64,000 bases of DNA. Source: Clostridiaceae bacterium (GTDB lineage Bacteria; Bacillota; Clostridia; Oscillospirales; Acutalibacteraceae). The position numbers and the translations under genes are program-made. The DNA is taken from assembly GCA_016287385.1 (NCBI GenBank), contig JAEEWM010000006.1:1-64000 (forward strand), in the 5' to 3' direction. Under the pieces are notes generated by a model, which saw only the letters and a program-made list of their open reading frames with translations, was not told where the DNA came from and searched no databases. Each line of letters opens with the position of its first letter. Positions within the stretch are counted from its first letter, which is position 1. Positions 41,200 through 50,251 of the stretch are shown here, piece by piece.

Positions 41200-42711
41200 G
41201 TGAGCAAGAAGATTTCAAAAACAAAAATCGAAAACGAAGAAAACGTCGGCAGTATACTTTATACTATCAGCGATATTTACAAAACGGCAAAAAAGCACTT
41301 CGTGATTTTCATCGCGATAATTGCGGCGGTGACCGCGGTGTACTCGGGATACTTTATGTTCTTTACCGAGCCGTTGTATAGATCCTCAGCCACGCTTTCG
41401 ATAACCCCGCTTATTTCCAGCGATTCAAAAAACGGAACCTCCGTTTACAAGTTTAATTTCGTTTCAAGTTTTGCCGAGCAGATGAGTAAAACCTTTCCCT
41501 ACGTTGTGGAATCGGATAATCTCCGCCAGGCGATACAGTACGATTTAGGCAAAGGCATAAACGCGAAAATAACCGCTGACGCGGTTGTAAAATCGAACAT
41601 TATTCAGGTGAATATCGACAGCAACTCGCCGGATGATTCCTATGAGGTGATGCATTCTTTTCTTAAAACCTTCCCCCGCCTTTCCGAATACATTATCGGC
41701 GATACGCGCATAAATATTATATATGAATCCGAAAAGCCGACTCAGCCGTTCAACAAATTACCGATATGGTCCTATTTAATAACCGGAGCGGTAGCCGGGC
41801 TTATCATAAATATCATCGTATTCTATCTCTGGTCGCTCAGGATCGAGACAATTCACGACAAGAACGATATCACCTATAAGCTCAACAGCCACTGCATCAG
41901 CGAGTTGCCGCACGTCAACGTCAAGCGCAACAGCAAAAATCACAGCAGCAGGCACTCAAAAATCACCTTTACGGATTCGGTCTTTATCGAAGCGGCGAGA
42001 TCGACGAGAAAACGTATTCAGTCTGTCATCGGCAAAAACGACAAGGTCATCGCCGTCACCTCGACTGCGAGACACGAGGGCAAAACCGTCACCGCTTTTT
42101 CGATTGCCAAAGCGTTTGCGGATAACGGTCACAAGACTTTGCTTATCGATATGGACCTTTCAAACAGAGCGCTTCAGGGTTATCTGCTCAAAGCGCCGGA
42201 CAGTTGCTCGGGCGTCAGCGAATACGCTGTTTCTGAGGTTGAGTTTGCGGATATCGTAAAGCGCTACAAGGATAACTACGATATCGTATTTGCGGGAAAC
42301 AAAAATATCAAGTACAGCAACGCAAGAATCAAAAAATTCTTTGAGGAGGCGCGCGAAAAGTACGATTATATCATTGTTGATATGCCGTCCTGCAAGCTTG
42401 TACCGAGCGCCGCCGCGGTCGCCGACCTTTGCGACGATTTGCTGTTCGTTGAAAAGTGCAATAATTCCACCATTACCGATATCAAGAACGCACTCAAATA
42501 CGTTCTTTACAGTAAAGCGCGCTTTATCGGCTTTATACTCAACGATTACACCGCCACCTCCGGCGGATACGGCTACGGTCGCTACGGATATTCGAGATAC
42601 GGATATCTCGGCAGTTACCGCCGTTACGGTTACGGGTACGGATATTCACACAAGTACAGCAAGTACGGAAGCAGATACTTCGACGAACCGGAAACCAAAA
42701 AAGAACAGTAA
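41200..42711 (+). CDS. Wzz / bacterial tyrosine kinase fusion, copy 2, with Tyr-Gly tail
   Basis: Protein of 503 residues with the same layout: two membrane helices (about 35-55 and 190-210), Walker A 'STARHEGKTVT', Walker A' 'LLIDMDLSNR' and Walker B 'YIIVDMPS'. The last 45 residues are a run of Tyr-Gly units (GYGYGRYGYSRYGYLG and more) with over a dozen tyrosines, far richer than the usual tyrosine cluster that is autophosphorylated. It starts with GTG after AGGAGG. No phosphatase or glycosyltransferase gene follows. Confidence 0.88.
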   Translation: MSKKISKTKIENEENVGSILYTISDIYKTAKKHFVIFIAIIAAVTAVYSGYFMFFTEPLYRSSATLSITPLISSDSKNGTSVYKFNFVSSFAEQMSKTFPYVVESDNLRQAIQYDLGKGINAKITADAVVKSNIIQVNIDSNSPDDSYEVMHSFLKTFPRLSEYIIGDTRINIIYESEKPTQPFNKLPIWSYLITGAVAGLIINIIVFYLWSLRIETIHDKNDITYKLNSHCISELPHVNVKRNSKNHSSRHSKITFTDSVFIEAARSTRKRIQSVIGKNDKVIAVTSTARHEGKTVTAFSIAKAFADNGHKTLLIDMDLSNRALQGYLLKAPDSCSGVSEYAVSEVEFADIVKRYKDNYDIVFAGNKNIKYSNARIKKFFEEAREKYDYIIVDMPSCKLVPSAAAVADLCDDLLFVEKCNNSTITDIKNALKYVLYSKARFIGFILNDYTATSGGYGYGRYGYSRYGYLGSYRRYGYGYGYSHKYSKYGSRYFDEPETKKEQ

Positions 42712-42715
42712 ATAC

Positions 42716-42754
42716 ATGTGCCGTTCATCAAACTGATGAACGGCACATTTTTTA
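42716..42754 (+). terminator. Terminator of the Ig-like/BY-kinase operon
   Basis: Perfect 14-base arms ATGTGCCGTTCATC and GATGAACGGCACAT around AAACT, then TTTTTT. It lies five bases after the stop codon. Confidence 0.92.
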
Positions 42755-42767
42755 TGCTTTATTAAAA

Positions 42768-44534
42768 TCAAAGCTTATATTTTTCACTGTACAGTTTATA
42801 TTCCTCGCCGAACTCGACATCCGAGGTCTTGACCTGACCGAGGAATTTATGCGGGTCGATTTTTTCCGAATTAAGCTGCAATGTATAAACCGCGACGTTT
42901 GAGCAGTGGTCGGAAATACGCTCGTAATCGGCGAGTATATCCGAATAAACAAAACCGAGGTTTACGGTGCATCTTCCCTCTTTAAGCCGAGCAACGTGGC
43001 GGTCTTTGAGCTCATAATTAAGCTTGTCTATCACCTGTTCAAGCGGTTCTACCTTCGCCGCCTCGGTTATATCGTCATTTATGAACGATTCTTTCGTTAT
43101 GCCGATTATTTCAGTCAGCGCGTTGGTTATAACTTTAAGCTCGTCCCTCGCGTCATCAGAAAAGACAATTTCCTTATCCCTTATTTCAAGACCGCGCTGG
43201 CAAAGGTTCAAGGCGTGATCGCCTATGCGTTCAAAATCGTTTACACCGTGAAGCATACGCGCTACCGCGTGCGAATCCTCGGGGGAAATGTTTTTACTTG
43301 AAATACGCACAAGATAGGTGCTGAGCTTGTCCTCATACTTATCGGTCAGCGTTTCGTGCTCCCTGACCTTTGAGGCGAGCGCCTCGTCGTAACCGTAAAT
43401 CAGCTTTATCGAATCAAGCACCGAGCCGAACGCGATATCCGCCATTTCGTTTACAAGGCGGCGGCATTCCGCGATAGCGATGGGGGGATTATTGAACAAA
43501 CGCTCGTCCAAAAAAACGGTATGCTTTTCAGACTTGTCGTTTTTAACGGTTTTTCTGCAAAGCGCGACAATCGGCTTTTTAAGCGGCGAAAACAGCAGCG
43601 TATTCATTATATTGAAAAGGCTGTGAACTACCGCGACGCCGAAAATACTCACCGGATTTGAAAGCAGCGCGGGATTTATCAGCATACACACGTAAAGCAG
43701 CACCATATAGAATATACCGCCGAAAGCGTTGGTGTAGATATGCATGGCAACAACGCGCTTTGCGTTTTTGCTGGTGCCGATACTTGAAATCAGCGCAGTC
43801 ATACAGGTACCTATGTTGGCGCCTATGATAAGCGGTATCGCCATCTGATATGTTATGGGATTATCGGTCGAATAAGCGGAAAGCGCCAGCGCCTGAACGA
43901 TAGCGACGGTTGCCGCCGACGACTGAATAATTCCGGTAAACAGTACCGACGCGAGCAAAGCGATTATCGGGCTTTTGAAAGCCGTAAGAATATTTATAAA
44001 CGACGGATCATTCTTGAACTCACTCATTGAGTTGCTCATCATCTGCATGCCCGCCATCAAAACGGCAAAACCGATAAGTATCACGCCGAGGTTGCGGCGT
44101 TTTTCCCGCTTTGATACCATCCGCAGTATTATACCGGCAAACGCGAGTATCGGCGCAAAGGTGGACGGCCGTAAAAGCGTCAAAAAGAAATTACCGCCGG
44201 AAACACCGCTTAAGGTAAGCAGCCACGCCGTAAGCGTGGTACCCACGTGCGAACCCATAATTATGCTGAACGTATCGGCAAAATTCAGAATGCCGGAGTT
44301 TACGAGACCCACGAGCATAACGGTCATAGCCGACGAAGACTGTATGGCTATGGTGATACCGGCTCCGAGGAAGAAACTGAGCGGACCGCTTTTGGTAACC
44401 TTTTTAAGCGTGCTTTCAAGCTTGCCGCCCGCCATGAGCTCCAGCCCGGACGACATCGTATTCATTCCGTAAAGGAAGAAAGCAAGACCGCCCGCAAGCG
44501 TGGCAAAGATAATCAGAACTTCTGTTGGGGTCAT
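42768..44534 (-). CDS. Na+/Pi cotransporter family protein with PhoU-like domain
   Basis: Protein of 588 residues. The N-terminal 320 residues form two NptA/PNaS repeats with the QSS motifs 'ITIAIQSSSAMTVML' and 'GIIQSSAATVAIV' and 8-10 membrane helices. The C-terminal 220 residues are helical and PhoU-like ('MLHGVNDFERIGDHALN', 'DYERISDHCSNVA'). Family role: sodium-driven phosphate transport, import or export. It is a single gene, convergent with the BY-kinase operon. Confidence 0.92.
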   Translation of the reverse strand: MTPTEVLIIFATLAGGLAFFLYGMNTMSSGLELMAGGKLESTLKKVTKSGPLSFFLGAGITIAIQSSSAMTVMLVGLVNSGILNFADTFSIIMGSHVGTTLTAWLLTLSGVSGGNFFLTLLRPSTFAPILAFAGIILRMVSKREKRRNLGVILIGFAVLMAGMQMMSNSMSEFKNDPSFINILTAFKSPIIALLASVLFTGIIQSSAATVAIVQALALSAYSTDNPITYQMAIPLIIGANIGTCMTALISSIGTSKNAKRVVAMHIYTNAFGGIFYMVLLYVCMLINPALLSNPVSIFGVAVVHSLFNIMNTLLFSPLKKPIVALCRKTVKNDKSEKHTVFLDERLFNNPPIAIAECRRLVNEMADIAFGSVLDSIKLIYGYDEALASKVREHETLTDKYEDKLSTYLVRISSKNISPEDSHAVARMLHGVNDFERIGDHALNLCQRGLEIRDKEIVFSDDARDELKVITNALTEIIGITKESFINDDITEAAKVEPLEQVIDKLNYELKDRHVARLKEGRCTVNLGFVYSDILADYERISDHCSNVAVYTLQLNSEKIDPHKFLGQVKTSDVEFGEEYKLYSEKYKL

Positions 44535-44550
44535 TATTTCACCTCAGAAA

Positions 44551-45942
44551 TCAAAACGCTGTTTTTTTCGCGATATAACTTTTAAGTTCGCTTATCGGGA
44601 TGCGCTCCTGCTTCATTGTATCCCTGTCACGAACGGTTACGCAGTTGTCGTTCTCCGAATCGAAATCGTAGGTTATGCAAACGGGTGTGCCTATTTCATC
44701 CTCACGGCGATACCGCTTGCCTATCGAGCCGGCGTCGTCAAAATCGACCATAAAATCACAGGAAAGCGAGTTTTTGATTTCAATCGCCTTGTCCGACAGC
44801 TTCTTTGAAAGCGGCAGAACCGCCGCCTTGAAAGGCGCAAGCGCCGGATGCAGGCGTAATACGACGCGCTTTTCGCCCTTTTCGTCCGTTTCCTCATCGT
44901 ACGCGTTGCAAAGGAACGCAAGAGTTACTCTGTCCGCGCCGAGCGACGGCTCGATAACATAAGGAATATAGTGCTCGCCCGTCTCGGGGTCAAAGTATTC
45001 AAGCGGCTTGCCTGAATGTTCTATATGCTGTTTCAGGTCGTAATCGGTCCTGTCCGCAACGCCCCAAAGCTCGCCCCAGCCGAAGGGGAACAAAAACTCG
45101 AAATCAGTCGTTGCCTTGGAATAGAACGCAAGTTCCTCTTTTTCGTGGTCGCGTAGGCGAAGCGAGTCCTCCTCAATACCGAGATTTATAAGCCAGTCGT
45201 GGCAGAAGCCGCGCCAGAAAGTAAACCATTCAAGGTCGGTGCCCGGTTTGCAGAAAAATTCAAGCTCCATCTGCTCAAATTCGCGGATACGGAAAATAAA
45301 GTTGCCGGGAGTTATCTCGTTTCTGAAAGACTTGCCTATCTGACCTACGCCGAACGGCAGTTTTTTTCTTGTGGTGCGCTGGATATTATTGAAGTTCACA
45401 AAAATCCCCTGCGCGGTTTCGGGACGGAGATAAAGGGTATTCGTACTGTCCTCCGTAACGCCCTGAAAGGTTTTGAACATAAGGTTGAATTTGCGGATAT
45501 CCGTAAAATCGTGCGAACCGCAGTTCGGGCAGGCGATCCCCTTATCCTTGATATACTGCTGCATTTGCTCATCGCTCATCGACGCGGGATTATCCGCAAG
45601 ACCGTTTTGGGCGACGTAATCTTCTATAAGCTTATCCGCGCGGTGCCTCGTTTTGCACTGGCGGCAGTCCATAAGCGGGTCGGAAAATCCGCCTAAGTGA
45701 CCCGAAGCCACCCACGTTTCGGAATTCATGAGTATCGCGCTGTCAAGTCCGACGTTGTAGGGGCTTTCCTGCACGAACTTTTTCCACCACGCGCGTTTAA
45801 CGTTATTTTTGAGCTCAACGCCCAAAGGACCGTAATCCCACGCGTTTGCGAGTCCGCCGTAAATTTCACTTCCCGCATATACAAAACCGCGACCCTTGGC
45901 GAGCGCGACTATTGTTTCCATGCTTTTTTCTTCCCTTTTCAT
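44551..45942 (-). CDS. glyS: Glycyl-tRNA synthetase, single-chain type
   Basis: Class II synthetase of 463 residues that charges tRNA-Gly. Seen: '[18 protein letters not shown]', motif 2 '[22 protein letters not shown]' (in two parts), motif 3 '[15 protein letters not shown]', and the anticodon-binding C-terminal domain. Four cysteines ('DCRQCK', 'CPNCGSHDF') form a zinc site in the insertion. Start at 45942 with GGAGG seven bases upstream. The leader is short and shows no T-box. Confidence 0.96.
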   Translation of the reverse strand: MKREEKSMETIVALAKGRGFVYAGSEIYGGLANAWDYGPLGVELKNNVKRAWWKKFVQESPYNVGLDSAILMNSETWVASGHLGGFSDPLMDCRQCKTRHRADKLIEDYVAQNGLADNPASMSDEQMQQYIKDKGIACPNCGSHDFTDIRKFNLMFKTFQGVTEDSTNTLYLRPETAQGIFVNFNNIQRTTRKKLPFGVGQIGKSFRNEITPGNFIFRIREFEQMELEFFCKPGTDLEWFTFWRGFCHDWLINLGIEEDSLRLRDHEKEELAFYSKATTDFEFLFPFGWGELWGVADRTDYDLKQHIEHSGKPLEYFDPETGEHYIPYVIEPSLGADRVTLAFLCNAYDEETDEKGEKRVVLRLHPALAPFKAAVLPLSKKLSDKAIEIKNSLSCDFMVDFDDAGSIGKRYRREDEIGTPVCITYDFDSENDNCVTVRDRDTMKQERIPISELKSYIAKKTAF

Positions 45943-46023
45943 ATAAAGACCTCCGTGACATATTTCACACATATTATACTAAACAAAAAAGAAAAAAATG
46001 TCAACCCTAAAACGCCCTTTCGC

Positions 46024-46052
46024 TTGACATCTTTTAGACAATGGTTTATAAT
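46024..46052 (+). promoter_or_regulatory. Consensus sigma-A promoter of the DivIVA-like operon
   Basis: TTGACA (46024-46029), 17-base spacer, TATAAT (46047-46052). The start codon of the first gene is 24 bases downstream after AGGAGGG. Confidence 0.88.
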
Positions 46053-46075
46053 TTTACGAGATAGGAGGGTTAATT

Positions 46076-46336
46076 ATGGATTTCAGGAAAATCGGATTAC
46101 ACAATGTTGATTTTGACGACCTTATAAAAGTCATCGAGTCCTGCAAAGGCGACGTATACCTTGAAACGGAAGACGGAGATTCACTTAACCTTAAATCTAA
46201 GTTGAGTCAGATGCTCGGTATCTCGACCATACTTGCCAGCACTGAAATAAGTCAGGCATGGGTGAGATGCGCAAATCCCGAGGACGAATCCAAACTGTTC
46301 AGATTTGATTTGTACGGGGAAATACCCAATAAATAA
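46076..46336 (+). CDS. Hypothetical protein, possibly HPr-fold related
   Basis: Soluble protein of 86 residues. 'CKGDVYLETEDGDSLNLKSKLSQMLGI' (in two blocks) is reminiscent of the middle of HPr proteins (NLKSxxxxMxLG), but no phosphoryl histidine is present at the usual place, so a phosphotransfer role is doubtful. First gene of a four-gene operon behind a strong promoter. Confidence 0.6.
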   Translation: MDFRKIGLHNVDFDDLIKVIESCKGDVYLETEDGDSLNLKSKLSQMLGISTILASTEISQAWVRCANPEDESKLFRFDLYGEIPNK

Positions 46337-46348
46337 CGGAGTGTAAAT

Positions 46349-46633
46349 ATGGCAGAAAGCAAGTTTTTAGAGTACAAGGGCAAACCGCTTGTAAGAAAGA
46401 ATAACGAGATTTACTACGGCGATATGAGCGAAAGCTTTATCGTACGTTTTGAAATTCTTTCATATAAGAAAGACGGCAAGCTTGATATTGCCGATAAGGT
46501 AAGTGTTCAACTGCTTGACAGCAACACCGACCTTGAAATGAAAGACCGCATAAAGAAAGAGGGCGCAAGGGATAATCTGTTTGACGCCCTCGACCTCGGC
46601 TTTACCTGGCTTGAAAGAGCGCTCAGGGATTAA
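46349..46633 (+). CDS. Conserved hypothetical protein (94 residues)
   Basis: Soluble mixed alpha/beta protein with several strands ('SFIVRFEILSYKK', 'KVSVQLLDSN') and a C-terminal helix. 12 bases after the previous gene, 21 before the DivIVA-like gene. I do not recognise a named family. The operon suggests a link to cell division or envelope biology, but this is inference only. Confidence 0.6.
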   Translation: MAESKFLEYKGKPLVRKNNEIYYGDMSESFIVRFEILSYKKDGKLDIADKVSVQLLDSNTDLEMKDRIKKEGARDNLFDALDLGFTWLERALRD

Positions 46634-46654
46634 GCAAAACAGGGGGATGAAGAA

Positions 46655-47206
46655 ATGTCTGTAGGATTCAGAAAGAGTCTTTTCGGCTTCAACTGTGACG
46701 ATGTTGTATCGTACGTTGAAAAAACGCATAAGGCGTTCACCGAAAAGGAAATCGTACTTAACGAACAGATAGACGACCTGAAAAGCGATAACGGCGCACT
46801 TAAAGAGCAAATTGCCGAAATAACCGCCGAAAAGGCGGAAATCGAGGCAAAGTTGAAGGTGTTTACCGATAAATACGAAGAGATAGAACGTCTTTCAAAA
46901 AATATCGGCAAGCTTTATCTTGTTGCCAAAACCAACGCGCAAACCGTTATGAAGGAAGCGCAGGAAAGCGCCGATCTTGCGCGGAAAGAGGCGGAGCTGA
47001 ATATCACCTCCATTATCAACGCGCAGGAATCGCTCGGCGCCGTAAAGGAAAATATAGTGAGCACCTCGGCGAAATTCGCGAGCGATATCGACGCGCTCGG
47101 AGCTTCGCTTGAAGAGACGCGCAGAAAAATCGCCATGCATGAGGCGGCAACGGTAAAAAGCGAAGAGGAATACCGCGAGCTTATAAAGGTTTTATCAAAT
47201 GAGTGA
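46655..47206 (+). CDS. DivIVA-like coiled-coil protein
   Basis: Protein of 183 residues. The N terminus 'FRKSLFGFNCDDVVSYVEK' matches the membrane-binding start of DivIVA/GpsB-type proteins, and nearly all the rest is predicted coiled coil (residues ~30-80 and ~115-175). The family marks curved membrane at poles and septa. AGGGGG precedes the start. The last codons overlap the start of the fumarase-like gene by eight bases. Confidence 0.78.
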   Translation: MSVGFRKSLFGFNCDDVVSYVEKTHKAFTEKEIVLNEQIDDLKSDNGALKEQIAEITAEKAEIEAKLKVFTDKYEEIERLSKNIGKLYLVAKTNAQTVMKEAQESADLARKEAELNITSIINAQESLGAVKENIVSTSAKFASDIDALGASLEETRRKIAMHEAATVKSEEEYRELIKVLSNE

Positions 47207-47729
47207 GTATTACATAAACACAAAAGAGCTTTTAAGCGTTTGTCCCCGTCTTAAAGTCGGGGATCGCGTTTTTTTAAGCGGCGAGGTATATACCGCACGG
47301 GACGCGGCGCACAAAAGGATATTCGAGGATATTGAAAGCGGCAAAAAACCGCCGTTTGATATCGGCGGCGCCGTCATCTACTACGCGGGACCAACCCCGG
47401 CGCCGGAAGGTCTTGCGGTAGGCAGCTGCGGCCCCACAACATCGGCGAGGATGGATAAATACACTCCTGCCCTGCTTGATATGGGACTTGCCGCCACAAT
47501 AGGCAAAGGCGAGAGAAGCCGCGAAGTTACAGAGGCGATTATTAAAAACAAATCGGTTTATCTGTGCGCCATAGGCGGCGCGGGAGCGCTTGCCTGCCGT
47601 CACATAAAGAAATGCGAGGTCATCGCGTACGACGACCTCGGCTGTGAATCGGTAAAAAAGCTCACGTTCGATAACTTTCCTCTGACCGTTGGGATAGATT
47701 CGGGCGGAAACAGTATTTTTAAGCGTTAA
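47199..47729 (+). CDS. Fumarate hydratase / L-tartrate dehydratase beta-subunit homologue (orphan)
   Basis: Protein of 176 residues matching the C-terminal (beta) domain of class I fumarases: 'GDRVFLSGEVYTARDAAHKR', 'YYAGPTPAPEG', 'CGPTTSARMDKYTP', 'GKGERS', 'YLCAIGGAGALA'. The partner alpha subunit, which carries the iron-sulphur cluster, is not in this window, so alone it is probably not an active hydratase unless the alpha gene is elsewhere. It overlaps the DivIVA-like gene, implying coupled translation. Confidence 0.88.
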   Translation: MSEYYINTKELLSVCPRLKVGDRVFLSGEVYTARDAAHKRIFEDIESGKKPPFDIGGAVIYYAGPTPAPEGLAVGSCGPTTSARMDKYTPALLDMGLAATIGKGERSREVTEAIIKNKSVYLCAIGGAGALACRHIKKCEVIAYDDLGCESVKKLTFDNFPLTVGIDSGGNSIFKR

Positions 47730-47760
47730 AAAAACTCGGCAAAAGCCGAGTTTTTTCTTT
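47729..47760. terminator. Bidirectional terminator
   Basis: AAAACTCGGC (47731-47740) and GCCGAGTTTT (47745-47754) around AAAA, with T-runs in both directions. It separates the convergent fumarase-like and PRTase-like genes. Confidence 0.9.
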
Positions 47761-48402
47761 TTAGAGTTTTGAAAAACCGAAGCTGTTTACTATCGCGTCA
47801 ACCTTCACGTTCTGCCTGCAAAGCGGGCATTCATGGGAGTTGTAGCTTGCGTAATCGGGTAAATCCTTGGGATTAAACACCGAGTTTACGCTGACGCCGC
47901 CGCATTCATCCACCGTCGCGAATATTGCGGAAACGCCTACGACGTTACCGCCGTAATAACGCACCGCCTCTATCGCCGAAAGCGCCGTATAACCGGTAGT
48001 CACCGAAGCGGCGAGCACCAAAACGTGCTTGCCCGCTATTGTGGGTACGAGATTATCCCTGAAAAGCAACTGACTGCCGGAAGTATGCTCGGGCGTAACG
48101 ACATAAATGGTCTGGTGGGCGTTCAGGTTTATAAAATCGTTACGGGTAAGCGCCTCGGCTATGCAGGTTCCTATGACCTCTGTACCGTCAAGGCACAAAA
48201 CGGTATCGACGACCGTGCTCAGCGAGTAAAACGACACCAGCGCCTCCGCTACCGCCTTTGCCTCGGAAAGACGGGTTTTTTGCGAGGTAACGTCTATATA
48301 ATAATTGGTATGCGAATGTCCGGTGGCAAAGTGCCCCTTGGTAACACGCAAAAACAAATTCTTATTCTTGGTTCTTATTTTTCGGGCGTTATTCGTAGGC
48401 AT
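47761..48402 (-). CDS. Phosphoribosyltransferase-like protein with altered PRPP motif
   Basis: Protein of 213 residues with a type I PRTase fold resembling orotate PRTase: hood-like N terminus, 'VVDTVLCLDGTEVIG', and the PRPP loop 'HVLVLAASVTTGYTALSA'. The two acidic residues normally before the loop (DD) are AA, so PRPP binding is probably changed. A short CxxC ('HECPLCRQN') lies near the C terminus. It may be a regulator or a variant enzyme. AAGGAG precedes the start. Confidence 0.72.
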   Translation of the reverse strand: MPTNNARKIRTKNKNLFLRVTKGHFATGHSHTNYYIDVTSQKTRLSEAKAVAEALVSFYSLSTVVDTVLCLDGTEVIGTCIAEALTRNDFINLNAHQTIYVVTPEHTSGSQLLFRDNLVPTIAGKHVLVLAASVTTGYTALSAIEAVRYYGGNVVGVSAIFATVDECGGVSVNSVFNPKDLPDYASYNSHECPLCRQNVKVDAIVNSFGFSKL

Positions 48403-48470
48403 ATCGACACTCCTTATTTTTAATTCCTACACTGATATTTTACTCTATTACGTCAATAAAATCAAGCGTT

Positions 48471-48887
48471 TTAATTTTCATGAAGCTCCGCGACCCTCCC
48501 GGTTTCGTGAACCGTACCCTTTTCGTGGTGCGGCGGCGCGTATACGGTATACACTTTAAGCGGCGTATTCCCGATGTTTTTGATATTGTGCCAAGTGCCC
48601 GCCGGCACCATTACCGCGAAATTACCGTTTAGTCGCTTTTGAATATTGAGGTTCTCGGCGCTTCGCCCCATAAACACCTGACCGCAACCGCTTTCAACGC
48701 GAATAAACTGGTCGTTATCCGGATGAACTTCAAGACCGATTTCATCGCCGACCGGTATCGACATCAGCGCGACCTGCAAATAGTCTCCGGTCCATAAAAC
48801 GCGCCTGTAATACGGGTTCTCGTTCGTTTCACCGGCAATATTCGCTATGTACGGCTCATTTCCGTAATCTATTCTGTTTTTTTCCAT
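48471..48887 (-). CDS. Cupin-domain protein
   Basis: Small beta-barrel protein of 138 residues. Metal-site motifs are 'DEIGLEVHPDNDQFIRVESG' (His and Glu of motif 1) and 'VPAGTWHNIKN' (motif 2). Likely a sugar- or metabolite-binding isomerase or dioxygenase-like cupin; the specific role is not predictable. AAGGGGTGG precedes the start. It lies 70 bases upstream of the PRTase-like gene, same strand. Confidence 0.85.
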   Translation of the reverse strand: MEKNRIDYGNEPYIANIAGETNENPYYRRVLWTGDYLQVALMSIPVGDEIGLEVHPDNDQFIRVESGCGQVFMGRSAENLNIQKRLNGNFAVMVPAGTWHNIKNIGNTPLKVYTVYAPPHHEKGTVHETGRVAELHEN

Positions 48888-48942
48888 ATAACCACCCCTT
48901 CGTTGTTTAATAAATTATATTATCAGGCGGCCGCTAAAATGC

Positions 48943-48972
48943 AAAAAAGCCCGCGCTCTTCTGAGCGCGGGC
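48943..48972 (-). terminator. Terminator of the msmX-like gene
   Basis: GCCCGCGCTC (48949-48958) and GAGCGCGGGC (48963-48972) around TTCT, with TTTTTT on the minus strand at 48943-48948. Confidence 0.92.
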
Positions 48973-48987
48973 AGTCTTTTTACCGGT

Positions 48988-50130
48988 TTAGTTGCAAATG
49001 GTTTCTTCTGTATCCTTATCAAAGAGGTGAATCTTTGAAGGCTCAAGGGCTATCTGAATCTTATCGCCGGGGCGCGCGGTGTTGGTCGGCGCGACGCGGG
49101 CGTTAATCGTCTGCCCTTCACAGTTCATATAAAGATAGGTTTCAGCACCCATAAGCTCGGTAACTTCAACGTTTGCCTCAACGATACCGTCTTTATTGGC
49201 GGCGAGGAGGTCCTCTTCGTTATGAACATGCTCGGGACGGATGCCCATGATAACTTCCTTATCAACGTAAGCTTCAAGGCGGTCATCCTTATTCTTATCC
49301 GCCGGAAGCTTAATCTTATACTTGACACCGGCACGGGTCTTTGTATCCTCGGAACCGAACTCTACATAGAAATCGCCGCCGTCTTTAAGTATCTTGGACT
49401 CGATAAAGTTCATCTGCGGAGAGCCGATGAAGCCCGCAACGAAAAGATTGCAAGGATAGAGGTAAAGGTTCTGCGGAGTATCAACCTGCTGAATGAAGCC
49501 GGCCTTCATAACAACGATACGGGTACCCATCGTCATAGCTTCGGTCTGGTCATGGGTTACGTAGATGAACGTTGTGCCGAGACGCTGATGGAGCTTTGAA
49601 ATCTCGGTACGCATCTGCGCACGGAGTTTCGCATCCAAGTTGGAAAGCGGCTCGTCAAGAAGGAATACCTTCGGCTCACGAACTATTGCACGACCGAGCG
49701 CCACACGCTGACGCTGACCGCCGGACAAAGCCTTCGGCTTACGCTCAAGCAAGTGCTCAATATCGAGGATCTTTGCCGCCTCTTCAACGCGGCGACGAAT
49801 CTCATCCTTCGGCGTTTTTCTGAGTTTAAGACCAAACGCCATATTATCAAACACAGTCATATGCGGATAAAGCGCATAGTTTTGGAAAACCATTGCTATA
49901 TCACGGTCTTTCGGTGCGACATCGTTTACAAGGCGATCGCCGATGTAAATTTCACCCTCGGTGATTTCTTCCAGACCCGCTACCATACGGAGCGTCGTCG
50001 ATTTACCGCAACCGGAAGGACCTACAAGAATAATAAACTCCTTATCCTTGATCTCGAGATTAAAATCGGAAACGGCTGTAACGTTGCCCGGATATCTCTT
50101 GTAAACATTGCGCAAAGACAAACTTGCCAT
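48988..50130 (-). CDS. msmX: Sugar ABC transporter ATP-binding protein, MsmX/UgpC family
   Basis: ATPase of 380 residues. Walker A '[10 protein letters not shown]' near residue 37, signature '[14 protein letters not shown]', Walker B '[12 protein letters not shown]', H-loop '[10 protein letters not shown]', and a C-terminal OB-type regulatory domain (residues ~240-380). In Firmicutes one such ATPase energises several sugar importers. It stands alone, and the two permease pairs at 1-7746 lack their own ATPase, so this is the obvious partner. AGGAGG precedes the start. Confidence 0.92.
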   Translation of the reverse strand: MASLSLRNVYKRYPGNVTAVSDFNLEIKDKEFIILVGPSGCGKSTTLRMVAGLEEITEGEIYIGDRLVNDVAPKDRDIAMVFQNYALYPHMTVFDNMAFGLKLRKTPKDEIRRRVEEAAKILDIEHLLERKPKALSGGQRQRVALGRAIVREPKVFLLDEPLSNLDAKLRAQMRTEISKLHQRLGTTFIYVTHDQTEAMTMGTRIVVMKAGFIQQVDTPQNLYLYPCNLFVAGFIGSPQMNFIESKILKDGGDFYVEFGSEDTKTRAGVKYKIKLPADKNKDDRLEAYVDKEVIMGIRPEHVHNEEDLLAANKDGIVEANVEVTELMGAETYLYMNCEGQTINARVAPTNTARPGDKIQIALEPSKIHLFDKDTEETICN

Positions 50131-50251
50131 AATTCAACCTCCTATAAGATGCCAATTGTCTTATGATATTATATCAGTATACCGCGAAAAATGCTATAAT
50201 CATTTCACACAATATTTGAATATAAGTTTTATCTAAAACAGATAAAAAGCC

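Noticed and set aside
45943-46020. T-box leader for glyS
   Set aside because: The leader is under 80 bases and contains no GGGTGGNACCGCG core.
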